From Acidobacteriota bacterium (GTDB lineage Bacteria > Acidobacteriota > Terriglobia > Terriglobales > Acidobacteriaceae): a stretch of DNA of 64,000 nt. How positions within the stretch are numbered: position 1 is the stretch's first letter; every line of letters starts with the position of its first letter. The translations under genes were made by a program, and so were the position numbers. The stretch spans positions 1 to 64,000 of the forward strand of contig JAKAXU010000002.1 of NCBI GenBank assembly GCA_021816455.1. Reading direction: 5' to 3'. Positions 28,302-37,135 of this stretch are shown piece by piece. The notes under the pieces are model-generated. The model did no database searches. It was given only the letters and a program-made list of their open reading frames with translations, and was not told the origin of the DNA.

Positions 28302-28368
28302 CCTGCACTCCTGGTGCGTCTTTCTGGCGCTTGTGGTTAGATTTTCGGAAGCATTCCTGAAGGCAGAA

Positions 28369-28384
28369 TGTTCCACGTGGAACA
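28369..28384. other. parS: parS site 1 (between parA and parB)
   Basis: TGTTCCACGTGGAACA, a perfect match to the bacterial parS palindrome, 68 bases before the parB start. A degenerate parS-like sequence (GGTTTCACATGGAAGA, 12 of 16) follows at 28417-28432. Confidence 0.97.
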
Positions 28385-28550
28385 ATCTTACGGCATTCGC
28401 CAACGCAGGCGCCGATGGTTTCACATGGAAGATATTCGTACGACTATAGAAGAAATTCCGGGAAGATGACAGCGTAAGGCGAAAAATTGCGGCTCTGGCG
28501 CGGCAACCGATCCGATTCTGGGTGGAAGCGACGGATTAGATGGAGCAGAG

Positions 28551-29351
28551 TTACGGCTGCTTCCGTTCGGCAGCACGCGCGGTTGCCACTCCGTTCCGCT
28601 CCAGATATTCGGCGGCCAGCTCCATATAGGACTCTGCGCCGCGCGAGCGTGGGTCGTAGAGGACAACCGGCTTACCATGACTGGGAGCCTCGGCGAGGCG
28701 GATATTGCGCGGAATTACGGTACGGAAGAGACGCTCTTTGAAGTATTCCCGCAGCGTCTCGGTGACCTGCTGGGCCAGATTGGTGCGGTCGTCATACATG
28801 GTCAGCAGCACGCCTTCGATGGTGAGCCGCGGGTTGAGTGCGGCGCGGACGCGCTCGAGATTGGAGATCAGCTCAGAGATTCCTTCCAGCGCGAAGTACT
28901 CCGCCTGCATGGGAACGATGAGGCTATCAGCGGCAGTGAGCGCGTTGAGCGTGAGCAGATCGAGCGCAGGCGGACAGTCGAGGATGACCAGATCGAAGCC
29001 GGCGAGCACGGGAGCGAGCGTGTTGCGGAGGCGCGTGGCGCGATCTTCTTCATTGGCCAATTCGATATTGGCGCCGGTCAGATTCTTGCTGCCGGGAAGC
29101 AGAGTCAGGTTCTCGATGCCACTGGGCAGAAGGGTCTCCTCAACCGTGGCGCTGCCGGAGAGCATGTCATAGACAGAGAAGCGCTCATCGTCGCGCGGGA
29201 AGCCGAGGCCGGAGGTGCAGTTAGCCTGAGGGTCACAGTCGACCAGCAGGATGCGCTGACCAAGGAGCGCGAGACTGGCGGCGAGATTGATGGCGGTCGT
29301 GGTCTTGCCGACTCCGCCTTTCTGATTGACGATTCCGAGGACTTTGCTCAT
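28551..29351 (-). CDS. parA: Chromosome-partitioning ATPase ParA (Soj)
   Basis: 266 residues from ATG 29351, which begins [18 protein letters not shown]. The deviant Walker A (KGGVGKTT), the switch I region [13 protein letters not shown] and Walker B ([19 protein letters not shown]) are intact. The [24 protein letters not shown] strand-helix is also typical. It works with ParB/parS in chromosome segregation. The 250-base gap to parB is unusual for this pair, which usually abut, and it holds parS. Confidence 0.97.
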   Translation of the reverse strand: MSKVLGIVNQKGGVGKTTTAINLAASLALLGQRILLVDCDPQANCTSGLGFPRDDERFSVYDMLSGSATVEETLLPSGIENLTLLPGSKNLTGANIELANEEDRATRLRNTLAPVLAGFDLVILDCPPALDLLTLNALTAADSLIVPMQAEYFALEGISELISNLERVRAALNPRLTIEGVLLTMYDDRTNLAQQVTETLREYFKERLFRTVIPRNIRLAEAPSHGKPVVLYDPRSRGAESYMELAAEYLERNGVATARAAERKQP

Positions 29352-29439
29352 GGCCTTCTCAGAGTACACGGGCGGGCGGCATCGGGGAAGAATTCTGCGG
29401 GAAAACGGGCGGAGGGAAGGGATCGAAAGAAGTCTCCGA

Positions 29440-29455
29440 TGTTCCACGTGGAACA
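29440..29455. other. parS: parS site 2 (between rsmG and parA)
   Basis: A second perfect TGTTCCACGTGGAACA, 89 bases upstream of the parA start and 53 bases downstream of the rsmG stop. Two exact sites about 1.07 kb apart mark the partition centre. Confidence 0.97.
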
Positions 29456-29508
29456 AATTGAGGGGAATGGAGGTTGGTCAAAAGTGAATAAACGACGATG
29501 GGCGAATA

Positions 29509-30285
29509 TCAGGCGAAATTAGGCTGACCTAAAAGCAGTAGTTGTGCTGTCCCGGGTGGGAGTGCAATCGGTGAGAGCCAGTTGACTTGGATAATCGATT
29601 TATCTTCGGGCCTCTCGCCGGATTTCTTGTATTGCCGCCGACGAGCTTCCGCGGCCTCTGAAACGGTCGTCTCTGCTGTCGTCCCGGAAACCCTCTCCGG
29701 CACTGCCGCTGAAACCGGGCCGGAAGCAGATCGCGCGACCTCCGCGAATACGGCATGCGAAGCCTGCGTGGTGGTCAGGATGGCCAGCCAGCCACCAGGC
29801 GCGACCAGTCTTGCGGCCGCGGAGATGGCCTCGGCCATCCGATCGACAGCGCGAAGGGTGACGCAATCGAAGCGGCAGGTGAGCGACTGGGCGCGATCGG
29901 CGTGGACGGCTACCGACAGACCGAGGGTGCGGACGGCTTCGCGGAGATAGGCTGCCTTCTTGTGCTGCGACTCGGCGAGGGTGACGGCGAGGTCGGGTCG
30001 GCAGATGGCGATGGGCAGGCCCGGAAAACCGGCTCCGGAGCCAAAGTCGAGGAGGGTGTAGATGCCTGTGGGCAGGGCACGCGCGGCAAGGATGGATTCC
30101 AGGAAATGGCGGCGCAGGATTACCATCGGCTCGCGGATGGCTGTGAGGTTGGTGCGCGCGTTCCAACGCAGAAGCAAGGCAAGGCAGGTATCGAAGCGGG
30201 CAAGCTCTTCGTCGTTCAGCGGCGCGGAGCCTGCTTCGGCGAGCAGCGAGTTGAGGGTGGAGATCAGCGTGGAGATCGTGGTCAT
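29509..30285 (-). CDS. rsmG: 16S rRNA (guanine527-N7)-methyltransferase
   Basis: 258 residues from ATG 30285, which starts the normal fold. Methylates G527 of 16S rRNA with SAM. RWNARTNLTAIREP, LLDFGSGAGFPGLPIAICRP (SAM loop), ESQHKKAAYLREAV and the FDCVTLRAVD strand are diagnostic. It is about 45 residues longer than E. coli RsmG (207). The extra is a low-complexity, Ala/Glu/Ser/Thr-rich insert (PVSAAVPERVSGTTAETT and following), placed before the final strand WLSPIALPPGTAQLLLL. The rsmG-parA-parB order is widespread. Confidence 0.96.
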   Translation of the reverse strand: MTTISTLISTLNSLLAEAGSAPLNDEELARFDTCLALLLRWNARTNLTAIREPMVILRRHFLESILAARALPTGIYTLLDFGSGAGFPGLPIAICRPDLAVTLAESQHKKAAYLREAVRTLGLSVAVHADRAQSLTCRFDCVTLRAVDRMAEAISAAARLVAPGGWLAILTTTQASHAVFAEVARSASGPVSAAVPERVSGTTAETTVSEAAEARRRQYKKSGERPEDKSIIQVNWLSPIALPPGTAQLLLLGQPNFA

Positions 30286-30520
30286 GGGCAGAGCGGCTGT
30301 CGGGAAGACGCTGTGGCGATTGTAGACGGACGGCCGACACACCCGGGAAACCGGACAAAGACCAGTGGGAATTTCCACCGGGCGATCCGGCCGTGGCAAC
30401 CGGAATTTGCAAACTGCCGCTTCCACGACGGGGTTGCGGCCTGCCCAAGCGAGTGACTGGCGTACGGTAGGCTGGAGTGTTGGAGGCTGAACGTTAAAAC
30501 TGGAGCGCGGGAGTGAGGGG

Positions 30521-31207
30521 ATGAAGGCGGAGAGGTTTACAGGGCGGCTGTCGCAGCGGCTCGCAAGGCGACTGGTGAGGCATCATCTGCCACTGGGGCT
30601 GGCCAGTGGTGCGGCGGTAGCGGCGCTGTGGGAGGCGCGACCGGTGAGCGACTGGGTGACGCGGCTGAGCTTTGCGACGGCCTATCCGGCACTGGCATTG
30701 ATGGCGCTGACGCTGATGACAGGACCGTGGAATCTGCTGGCGGGCAGGCGGAATCCGGTGTCGAGCGACTGGCGGCGGGATGTGGGAATCTGGGCCGGAG
30801 TGCTGGCGCTGGCGCATACGGTGGTGGGGCAGAATGTGCATCTGCGCGGGAGGCCGTGGCTCTACTACGTCTATGGGCCGTGGGAGCATGGGCACTGGTT
30901 TCCGCTGCGGCACGATCTCTTCGGCTTCAACAACGACACCGGTCTGCTGAGCGCGCTGGTGGTGGTGGCACTGCTGGCGACATCCAGCGACTGGGCGCTG
31001 CGGCGGCTGGGAACGCCGGAGTGGAAACGGCTGCAGCGCTGGAACTATGCCGCCTTTGCGCTGGCCGCTGCGCATGGGTTGGGATACCAGACGATGGAGC
31101 ACCAGAAGACGCACTTTGTGGCCATGGTGGCGGCGTGCCTGTTGGCGGCGGCGGCCATGCAAACGGCGGGATTCGTGCTGCGCCGACGTGCTGCGCGCAA
31201 GGACTGA
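30521..31207 (+). CDS. Ferric reductase-like transmembrane heme protein
   Basis: 228 residues with about six hydrophobic helices. Histidines suited to heme b ligation lie in VLALAHTVVGQNVHLRG and FALAAAHGLGYQTMEH. This pattern fits the ferric-reductase-like transmembrane domain that includes MsrQ/YedZ. No MsrP partner gene adjoins it, so an MsrPQ role is not supported by context. It should pass electrons across the cytoplasmic membrane. The ATG at 30521 follows GAGGGG. It diverges from rsmG. Confidence 0.8.
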   Translation: MKAERFTGRLSQRLARRLVRHHLPLGLASGAAVAALWEARPVSDWVTRLSFATAYPALALMALTLMTGPWNLLAGRRNPVSSDWRRDVGIWAGVLALAHTVVGQNVHLRGRPWLYYVYGPWEHGHWFPLRHDLFGFNNDTGLLSALVVVALLATSSDWALRRLGTPEWKRLQRWNYAAFALAAAHGLGYQTMEHQKTHFVAMVAACLLAAAAMQTAGFVLRRRAARKD

Positions 31208-31225
31208 TGCTGTCCATCGCTGGGT

Positions 31226-32035
31226 CTATGGCTTTTTCGGTTTTCCAAGCCGCATGTTGAAGCCAACCAGCGGCCCCCAGACATTGATGCCGTAATCCTG
31301 ATACTTGGGCTGAGAAAGATACGCGTTGGAGACGTGCATGTAGGTGGCGCCGAACTCGAGGCTGTATTTTGGATTCAAATTCCAGCGCACGCCGCTGCCC
31401 ACCATCAAGGTAAAGGTGAGGTCCTGTCCCTGCGCGTACAGCACGCCGTCGGGGCCTTTGGCATTGATATAGCCGATTCCGCCGCGCATCTCGTAGTAGG
31501 GAACGACGCGCCAGTTACGCGGGATGAAGTTGCGTCGGATGCCGTAGTCGAAGGCGAAGTAATGCGTCTCCGGACCGCTGGGAATGGCTGTGGCGGCGAA
31601 GCTGAAGGTGAAGTCCCAACTGCCGCGAAGCACCGAGCGCCCGTTGATGCCGGAGACATGCCAGCGCAGCGAGGTGATGGTGGGAACGAGCGTGTATTTG
31701 AGCGGCCAAGTTGTATATGCGCTGCCGACCAGAAAATCGAAGATCAACGGCACGTTGAAAGGAAGATAACCGACCTCGGTTGAAAGCTCGGTTTTGTTGC
31801 GATAGTAGATGCTCTGATTGATATCGCGTGGCGCTGCATTAGCCGGAGCTGCATCGGTCAGAGCCAGATCGGCTGGTGCTGCATCCGCTGCGGCAGCATC
31901 GGATGGCACTGCAGAGGTGGAGAGCATGCTGGAGTTGTTGTCGCGCGTGATCCCTGGGGATCCCGTCTGCGCGATGAGCGGACTTGCTGCCAAGGTGGAT
32001 AGCACGAGAAACAAACTCGATGCACGCCAGCGCAT
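31226..32035 (-). CDS. PagL-like outer-membrane acyl hydrolase (lipid A 3-O-deacylase family)
   Basis: 269 residues with a signal peptide (SLFLVLSTLAASPLIAQ). A six-fold pentapeptide repeat of AAPAD type follows (about residues 42-71). The C-terminal part is an 8-strand-type barrel. Its GATYMHVSNAYLSQP segment resembles the PagL active-site His-x-Ser-Asn motif, and an acidic residue follows 13 positions later. PagL removes the 3-O-acyl chain of lipid A. The fit is by motif and size. It follows the TPR-barrel gene by 90 bases on the same strand and may be part of that operon. Confidence 0.65.
   Translation of the reverse strand: MRWRASSLFLVLSTLAASPLIAQTGSPGITRDNNSSMLSTSAVPSDAAAADAAPADLALTDAAPANAAPRDINQSIYYRNKTELSTEVGYLPFNVPLIFDFLVGSAYTTWPLKYTLVPTITSLRWHVSGINGRSVLRGSWDFTFSFAATAIPSGPETHYFAFDYGIRRNFIPRNWRVVPYYEMRGGIGYINAKGPDGVLYAQGQDLTFTLMVGSGVRWNLNPKYSLEFGATYMHVSNAYLSQPKYQDYGINVWGPLVGFNMRLGKPKKP
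31823..31912 (-). repeat. Six-copy 15-bp coding tandem repeat in the PagL-like gene
   Basis: Six consecutive 15-base units encode AVPSD, AAAAD, AAPAD, LALTD, AAPAN and AAPRD. The array lies between signal peptide and barrel and would form a flexible Ala/Pro/Asp linker. Period and register are exact. Confidence 0.85.
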
Positions 32036-32125
32036 AAACCTCCCTGTTTGTGCTGGAATTCTAACCTAGCGGTATCCATCGTACATGGTCAGGATTATAC
32101 GTCTTTGATGGATGGGCGGGAACGC

Positions 32126-33979
32126 TTAATGGCTGATGGCCGAGTAAAAGGTATTGGATCCCGAGCGCAGGTCATGTCCCCAGCCGAGAACCAGCGTGGA
32201 GCTGGTGAAAAGATGGAGTCGCGCCTGCAGGCCGGTGTCAGTGAGCCAGCGTGGCGCGCCGAAGAGCGGACCGGAGGTGCCGGACGCGGATCCCTCATCG
32301 GAGGCGTAGATGCGTCCGGTGTCCACGAATGGTCCGAAGCGCACCGAAACGAAGGGGTCGCGCCAGAGCAGGTGATCGAAGTCGGTGTTCGCCAGCAGGT
32401 AGCGCGCGCCGAGCGGCGCGTTGCCTTTGCGGCCGTTGATGAGGCCATTATGTCCGCGCATCCATAGAGGATTGTCACGGTCGAAGCCAAGCATCCAAAG
32501 CTGATCGAATGGAATTTGGCCGAAGATGTCGCCTGCGCGCAGGAGGGTGTGGAGGCGGTAGCGGTCGCCGGAGGATGCGGGGAGCCAGTGAGCGTCAAGC
32601 GCGGCGCTCAGGCGCACAGAGCGATTGAGTGGACGCGTGAAGTAATGATGGGCCTGGACCGCGAGCGTCGAGGCAAGATCGAAGCGATGGATGGGGCTGT
32701 CGACGAGGACAGCGCGCAGCGAGGAGCGGAGGCCAACGGCGGATGTGTTGTAGAAGTAAGGCGAGGCGGCGGGAACGCCGAGGAGCGAGCGAAAGCGCCT
32801 GCGGGAGAAACCGACGGAAGTCTGCCAGAGCAGACGCGAGCCGAAAAGCTCGTCAAGGCCGATTCCGGCGCGGATACGCTCCTGATTGAGCAGGGCTGGC
32901 TGGAGCGTGGCAACGGGAACGATGGAGGCGTTGGCAGTCAGCGTGCGCGTCAGATTCCAGTTTTCGTTTCGCGCATCGAGGTCGAGGTGGAGACGCTGGT
33001 CGGGGCTGCGGATGGGCGAGCCAAGCTGAGCGGTGATCATGCGCTTCTGAGCGTCCCAGCGCAGGTAGGTCACGAGGCTGACGGCGGAGTGGCGCAGATT
33101 CCAGAACTCGGGGTCGACGGCCTGGTAGGGCAGGCTGCGCAGTGTGGAGAGGAGATTCGCGACAGGAGCGGTGCGCCAGCCGGGGTGAGGGATGGTGTGG
33201 ACGATGAGGCGAAAATGCCCGTCAGGCTGCGGCTGAAGCTCGTCGGAGACGGCGGCAAAGAGAGGCTGGAGCGCGAGCTGCGCCTGGGTGACGCGGTACT
33301 GGCGCAAGGTGTAAACGCTGCCGGGCGAGAAGGGAAAGATGCGGTCCAGCAGCAGCGGCGGCAGGCTGGGTGCGGGGACGATCTGCTGATCGTCGAGGAC
33401 CGGGCGGGCGATGGGATTCCAGTCGGCGAGAGCTGCGTCGAGGTTGCCCTGAAGAAAATCGACGGTGCCGAGGAAGTTGCGAGCGTAGTCGTCGCGCGGG
33501 CTGAGGCGCAGGGCGCGGCGCAGCAGCCGGGCAGCCTCGGCGTAATGCTTCTGGCGATAAAGAACACCTGCGAGTTCGGTGGGAAAGCGCGCGTCGCGGG
33601 GATAGGCGCGCGCGGCGATCCGCAGGGTTTGCGCGGAGTCGGCAAGGCGGCTGAGCTGAGCCAGCGCGAAGCTGCGCAGAAGAAGCAGGTCTGCCGGCGG
33701 GATGGGCTGGCCACGAGCAGGCAGGGGAACGGCAGCCACCACGTCGCTCCAGCGGCGCTGGCGATAGAGCTGCCGGACGGAGTTGGGCGAGGCAGAATTC
33801 GCCTGGCCAGAGTCGGTCTGCACCGAACTGGCGGGCGTGGAATTGGCGGGCATAGACGCGCCGTAGCCGACTCCGGATGCGGCAGCCGACGGCTGCGGCG
33901 CCAGCACCATCAGGCTAGCGAGAAGCAGGAGCGGAATCGGACGGAGCGGGTTGAGGAACGGCAAGCAGAGTCCAATCAT
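32126..33979 (-). CDS. Outer-membrane protein: TPR region plus POTRA-like and Omp85-type barrel
   Basis: About 617 residues from ATG 33979, which begins a signal peptide (PIPLLLLASLMVLAPQPSA); the frame is open 58 codons further inside the peptidase gene. TPR-like helices occupy about 75-185 (ELAGVLYRQKHYAEAARLLR, LGTVDFLQGNLDAALADWN). Next comes a POTRA-like segment (FPFSPGSVYTLRQYRVTQA), then a C-terminal beta-barrel. The end (VRFGPFVDTGRI, LVLGWGHDLRSGSNTFY) resembles Omp85/TamA barrels. It overlaps the C39 peptidase gene by 65 bases. It probably translocates or assembles a periplasmic substrate at the outer membrane; this is inference. Confidence 0.7.
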   Translation of the reverse strand: MIGLCLPFLNPLRPIPLLLLASLMVLAPQPSAAASGVGYGASMPANSTPASSVQTDSGQANSASPNSVRQLYRQRRWSDVVAAVPLPARGQPIPPADLLLLRSFALAQLSRLADSAQTLRIAARAYPRDARFPTELAGVLYRQKHYAEAARLLRRALRLSPRDDYARNFLGTVDFLQGNLDAALADWNPIARPVLDDQQIVPAPSLPPLLLDRIFPFSPGSVYTLRQYRVTQAQLALQPLFAAVSDELQPQPDGHFRLIVHTIPHPGWRTAPVANLLSTLRSLPYQAVDPEFWNLRHSAVSLVTYLRWDAQKRMITAQLGSPIRSPDQRLHLDLDARNENWNLTRTLTANASIVPVATLQPALLNQERIRAGIGLDELFGSRLLWQTSVGFSRRRFRSLLGVPAASPYFYNTSAVGLRSSLRAVLVDSPIHRFDLASTLAVQAHHYFTRPLNRSVRLSAALDAHWLPASSGDRYRLHTLLRAGDIFGQIPFDQLWMLGFDRDNPLWMRGHNGLINGRKGNAPLGARYLLANTDFDHLLWRDPFVSVRFGPFVDTGRIYASDEGSASGTSGPLFGAPRWLTDTGLQARLHLFTSSTLVLGWGHDLRSGSNTFYSAISH

Positions 33980-34541
33980 CGGTGGCGTTCCATTCAGCAA
34001 GAAGACCGGCCCGGTCGAGGCGAAGCATTCGCTGCCGCGCGGGATCATTGAGGTAGATGAAGTCGCGCGCAATGCCGACGGCCACGACGTAGTGGAGCGG
34101 GCCGTGCGGGCCGCCGTCGCGCAAGGCAAGGATGAGCGGACGACCGAGAGCAATGTGATGCTTGAGGTCGCTCCACTGGCCGTGAAACGGAAAGGCTGCG
34201 AAGCCGGAGCGACGGAGGTAGCCGGTCATCCGACTGGCGTAGATGCCGCGCGCGCGGCGCGAAAAAAGCTGCGTCTGAATCTGTTGCGGATCGCTTGCCG
34301 GTGTTGGCGGGCGATGTTCCTGGGCAAGCCAATAACGCATGACCATGGCGAGCGAAGCGGAGCCGCAGCCGTCTGTGGTCTGGGCGACGAAGGGAACGTC
34401 GATCCAGGCCGTCGTGGACGACGGCGATCCGGGTTGCGCCGTCCCGGGCGAAGTCTGACGGGCGGATGGCTGTTCCCCGGCCAGCCATCCGGAACCGTGC
34501 AGAAACCCGCCCAGAACAAGCGCGGCAAGCAAGGCGAACAC
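33915..34541 (-). CDS. Exported C39-like cysteine peptidase (PA2778-type)
   Basis: 208 residues with an N-terminal signal or anchor (MFALLAALVLGGFLHGSG). The papain-like C39 fold is visible: catalytic Cys in FVAQTTDGCGSASLAMV, catalytic His in HYVVAVGIARDF, and an Asp or Asn in YLNDPARQRML. It resembles Pseudomonas PA2778-family peptidases, which carry TPRs on the same chain; here the TPRs are on the next, overlapping gene. No ABC transporter is attached, unlike bacteriocin C39 exporters. It follows the PA2779-like gene by 8 bases. Expected site: periplasm. Confidence 0.82.
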   Translation of the reverse strand: MFALLAALVLGGFLHGSGWLAGEQPSARQTSPGTAQPGSPSSTTAWIDVPFVAQTTDGCGSASLAMVMRYWLAQEHRPPTPASDPQQIQTQLFSRRARGIYASRMTGYLRRSGFAAFPFHGQWSDLKHHIALGRPLILALRDGGPHGPLHYVVAVGIARDFIYLNDPARQRMLRLDRAGLLAEWNATDDWTLLAVPQPAPSDSAPASR

Positions 34542-34549
34542 GCGCGCCC

Positions 34550-34948
34550 TCAGTGAACCGCGACAAGAATCAGCAGCAGTGCGGCGATGCAGATCAGGAT
34601 GAGGAGCAAGTCATGGTCGTTGATGTTGCCGGCCGCGAAGTCCTTCTGCGCAGCTGCGGAACGGGCGGCCAGCGAAGCCAGGTCCGCGTCGCTCAACTGG
34701 CTGACGGCGCGGGTGACCTGTTGCGGATCGATCTTCGCAGCACGCAGGGCGCGCTGCACCTGAGGCTGCGCGTAGAGGGACTGAATCTGTTCTTCATTCT
34801 GCTGGCGCGCAGCGGCGGAATCGGTAAGGTTCTGCTGGAGCGCGGCGGGCGGGACGATGTGGTCCTGCGCGCAAACTGGGTGGGAGAAGGCGAGCACGGC
34901 GGTGACTGCAAACGCCGCGAAGAGTGTACGAATCGGGGAGAATTTCAT
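34550..34948 (-). CDS. PA2779-family small protein
   Basis: 132 residues from ATG 34948 with GAGGAAAG upstream. A signal peptide (LFAAFAVTAVLAFSHPVCAQ) is followed by a helical domain. RAAKIDPQQVTRAVSQLSDADLAS, written here only in part as IDPQQVTRAVSQLSDADLA, recalls the PA2779/DUF6627 family. A C-terminal hydrophobic helix (LLLILICIAALLLILVAV) anchors it. In Pseudomonas the PA2779 gene adjoins the PA2778 peptidase gene, exactly as here, which supports both calls. Function unknown. Confidence 0.8.
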   Translation of the reverse strand: MKFSPIRTLFAAFAVTAVLAFSHPVCAQDHIVPPAALQQNLTDSAAARQQNEEQIQSLYAQPQVQRALRAAKIDPQQVTRAVSQLSDADLASLAARSAAAQKDFAAGNINDHDLLLILICIAALLLILVAVH

Positions 34949-35133
34949 CGTCTTTCCTCGGTCTGCCCCTTGAGGGAGCGGATTGGTTGCTGCTTTCACA
35001 AAAGTATATAAGAAGCGCGAACAAAAGAGGTTGCCGGCCGAGGCGCGGTGTGGGAGAATGGGCACACTCAAGCGGCGAAAAACAGGCGTGCCAACCCCAT
35101 GCCAGACAGGCGACAAACGCCCGGGGAGGCGAA

Positions 35134-35490
35134 ATGACGCTGAAGATGAATGGCGCGTGCGCGACGGACGCCACAGGCCAGAGCGAAACACTGGTGCTGA
35201 GCGTGGTGCAGGCCACGACCGAAGACCGCGACGCGGGTGCCACGGCGGAGATTGAAACGGCGTTTTACGGGACCGATGAAGCAGGCAATCCGGAGCCGGT
35301 GACGGTGAGCGCGGATCGACGGACGCTCACCCTAACGACGCTGCACGGAGTGAACCCGCTGACGGTGAACTACGTTGCAGCCGACGGAACGACGGGGACG
35401 GCGCAACTGGCGCAGAACGGCACCGTGCTGGCGGAAGCAGAACTGAACGGCCATACAGGGACCAGTGTGCTGCTGATTGAAGGGACGTAG
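35134..35490 (+). CDS. Hypothetical beta-rich protein
   Basis: 118 residues from ATG 35134, with GGGGAGG just upstream. No signal peptide. Composition is rich in Thr, Val, Ala and Gly with alternating strands (LTLTTLHGVNPLTVNYVA, GTAQLAQNGTVLAEAELNG), suggesting an all-beta fold. I do not recognise a family. It diverges from the PA2779-like operon and is followed at once by a secreted protein gene whose start lies 1 base after this stop, so the two are surely co-translated. Confidence 0.65.
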   Translation: MTLKMNGACATDATGQSETLVLSVVQATTEDRDAGATAEIETAFYGTDEAGNPEPVTVSADRRTLTLTTLHGVNPLTVNYVAADGTTGTAQLAQNGTVLAEAELNGHTGTSVLLIEGT

Positions 35491-35491
35491 C

Positions 35492-37135
35492 GTGACGGTG
35501 CGAGGCGCAGTGGCGGGGTTCGCGTGGCTGCTGCTGGCGGGCGGCGGCCTGCGCGGGCAGTCGACGAGCATGCCATCGGTCAGCCGTGCGCAACAGGCGG
35601 CCTGCCACGCGCACCACGTGGAACGATGGTGCGGTCTGTTGTCGCTCGACTTCGCGCGGAAGCGCATGGTGGTGACGCCGCTCGGCGACCTGAAGGCGCT
35701 GGGCGCGGATATGGCTCCGCGAGCGCTGCGGATGGCGCTGGAGGCGCAGGCGAACTCCGCACTGAAGACCAGCGCAGAGCAGGCGGGTGAGCGCGCGTTG
35801 CAGACGATCAGCGTGGCAGGAGCCGTGAACCAGGCCAGCGGCGCGGCCTCCACCAGCGGCTCGACGGACTTGGCGACTAAGCCGACGACAACGGATTTTC
35901 TCTCTATCGCCGAGGCCACGGGCGGATTTACGGAGACTCAGAACGGCAGCAGCGTAACCCTCCAGGCCAATGCGCTGGGGATGACAAAGTATCTGCGCGA
36001 CGAGCCTGTCTTCGCGCGGCTGAACGGGCGGGCGGCGGACTGGCTGCAACCGCTGACGGTGACGGTGACGGTGAATCTGGCGCAGAGCGGAGCTACGAGC
36101 GTGCCGACGGTCGGGACGTCGGGAGCGGGAACAACGGGCGGGTCGGGAAGCGCAAGCATTGGCTCCCTGCTGCTGCCAGCCACGAGTGCGGCGCTTGATT
36201 CGGTGGGCGTGAACTATGAGATTTACCGGCGGTACAGCCCGCAGGATCCGAAGTTTGCCGCAGCATGGCGCGCGGCGCTGGTGGCCAACCAGACGGCACT
36301 GGCGGCGGCGGGCGGCTCATTGGCGCGAGCGGTGAATGCGCTGATGAGCGCTACACTGCAGGGCAATGGCCTGGAGACAATGAACCGGGCCGAGAGCCAG
36401 TGGCAGGCCGCAGGAGCAGCGGCAGAGCAGGCGGGAGATTTCGATGGATTTGCCGCGGCCTTTGAGCAGTATCGCGATGGAGTGACGGCTCTGCTGCTGC
36501 AGGATGCGGCGGCAGCCGAAGCGGTGAATCGGATCAATCTGGCGCTCGAAGCCGAGCAGGAGGCGACCGAAACGGTGCTGGAGCAGGCGCGCGGCAAGCC
36601 GCTGGCGACGATGGGGTATCTTTACTCGACGCCGAGTGCTCTGCCAGCGACGCATAGCCTGACGGTGACTTTAGCCGAGGTCTTTCGAAGCGGGATGCAG
36701 CTGACGGGAGACTTTGCGGCTGAGATTTATGCGAACGTGCCGACGGGAGCCAGCTATGGTCGGCTGCGCGACGTGCAACTGGCTGCTGAGCTGGATCGCT
36801 CGTTGGGCAGGACGGCGTCCAATCCGCGTGCAACGATGACCGTCGCGGGCTATGGGCAGTATCAGTACGATCCGACAGTGCTGAACGTGAGCACAGCGAA
36901 TGTGGCTCCTGGAACGACGATTCCGGTGAGTGGGCAGGTGCTGGCTGGAACGGCTGGCTGGCTGGGCGTGGTGCAGGGCAAGCTGGCTCTGCGGCTGAGG
37001 CCTGGACTGACGTTGCCCCTGGCGATCAAATGGTCGAACCGGACGGAGCTTCTGAATGCGAGCGATGTGCGTGGACAGTTCGGGCTGAGCTTTGATCTGT
37101 CCGCGCTGGGTCGGCTGGTGACCGGCGCGCAGTAA
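35492..37135 (+). CDS. Large secreted hypothetical protein
   Basis: About 547 residues from GTG 35492, preceded by AAGGGA; TTG 35477 in frame would overlap the upstream gene. A signal peptide (VAGFAWLLLAGGGLRGQ) leads into a long Ala/Thr/Ser-rich helical region. The C-terminal part is beta-rich, ending GQFGLSFDLSALGRLVTG, like a barrel or adhesin-type domain. No catalytic motif or known domain is seen. It should be periplasmic or outer-membrane. The tight junction with the 118-residue gene suggests partners. Confidence 0.65.
   Translation: MTVRGAVAGFAWLLLAGGGLRGQSTSMPSVSRAQQAACHAHHVERWCGLLSLDFARKRMVVTPLGDLKALGADMAPRALRMALEAQANSALKTSAEQAGERALQTISVAGAVNQASGAASTSGSTDLATKPTTTDFLSIAEATGGFTETQNGSSVTLQANALGMTKYLRDEPVFARLNGRAADWLQPLTVTVTVNLAQSGATSVPTVGTSGAGTTGGSGSASIGSLLLPATSAALDSVGVNYEIYRRYSPQDPKFAAAWRAALVANQTALAAAGGSLARAVNALMSATLQGNGLETMNRAESQWQAAGAAAEQAGDFDGFAAAFEQYRDGVTALLLQDAAAAEAVNRINLALEAEQEATETVLEQARGKPLATMGYLYSTPSALPATHSLTVTLAEVFRSGMQLTGDFAAEIYANVPTGASYGRLRDVQLAAELDRSLGRTASNPRATMTVAGYGQYQYDPTVLNVSTANVAPGTTIPVSGQVLAGTAGWLGVVQGKLALRLRPGLTLPLAIKWSNRTELLNASDVRGQFGLSFDLSALGRLVTGAQ

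Noticed and set aside
32516-34051. 511-codon plus-strand frame over the TPR-barrel gene
   Set aside because: Peptide is Gly/Arg/Glu-rich with no domain; the minus-strand gene has a signal peptide, TPRs and barrel strands.
35608-35623. Third parS-like sequence (CCACGTGGAAC core)
   Set aside because: Only about 12 of 16 positions match, and it lies inside a coding region far from parAB; likely chance.
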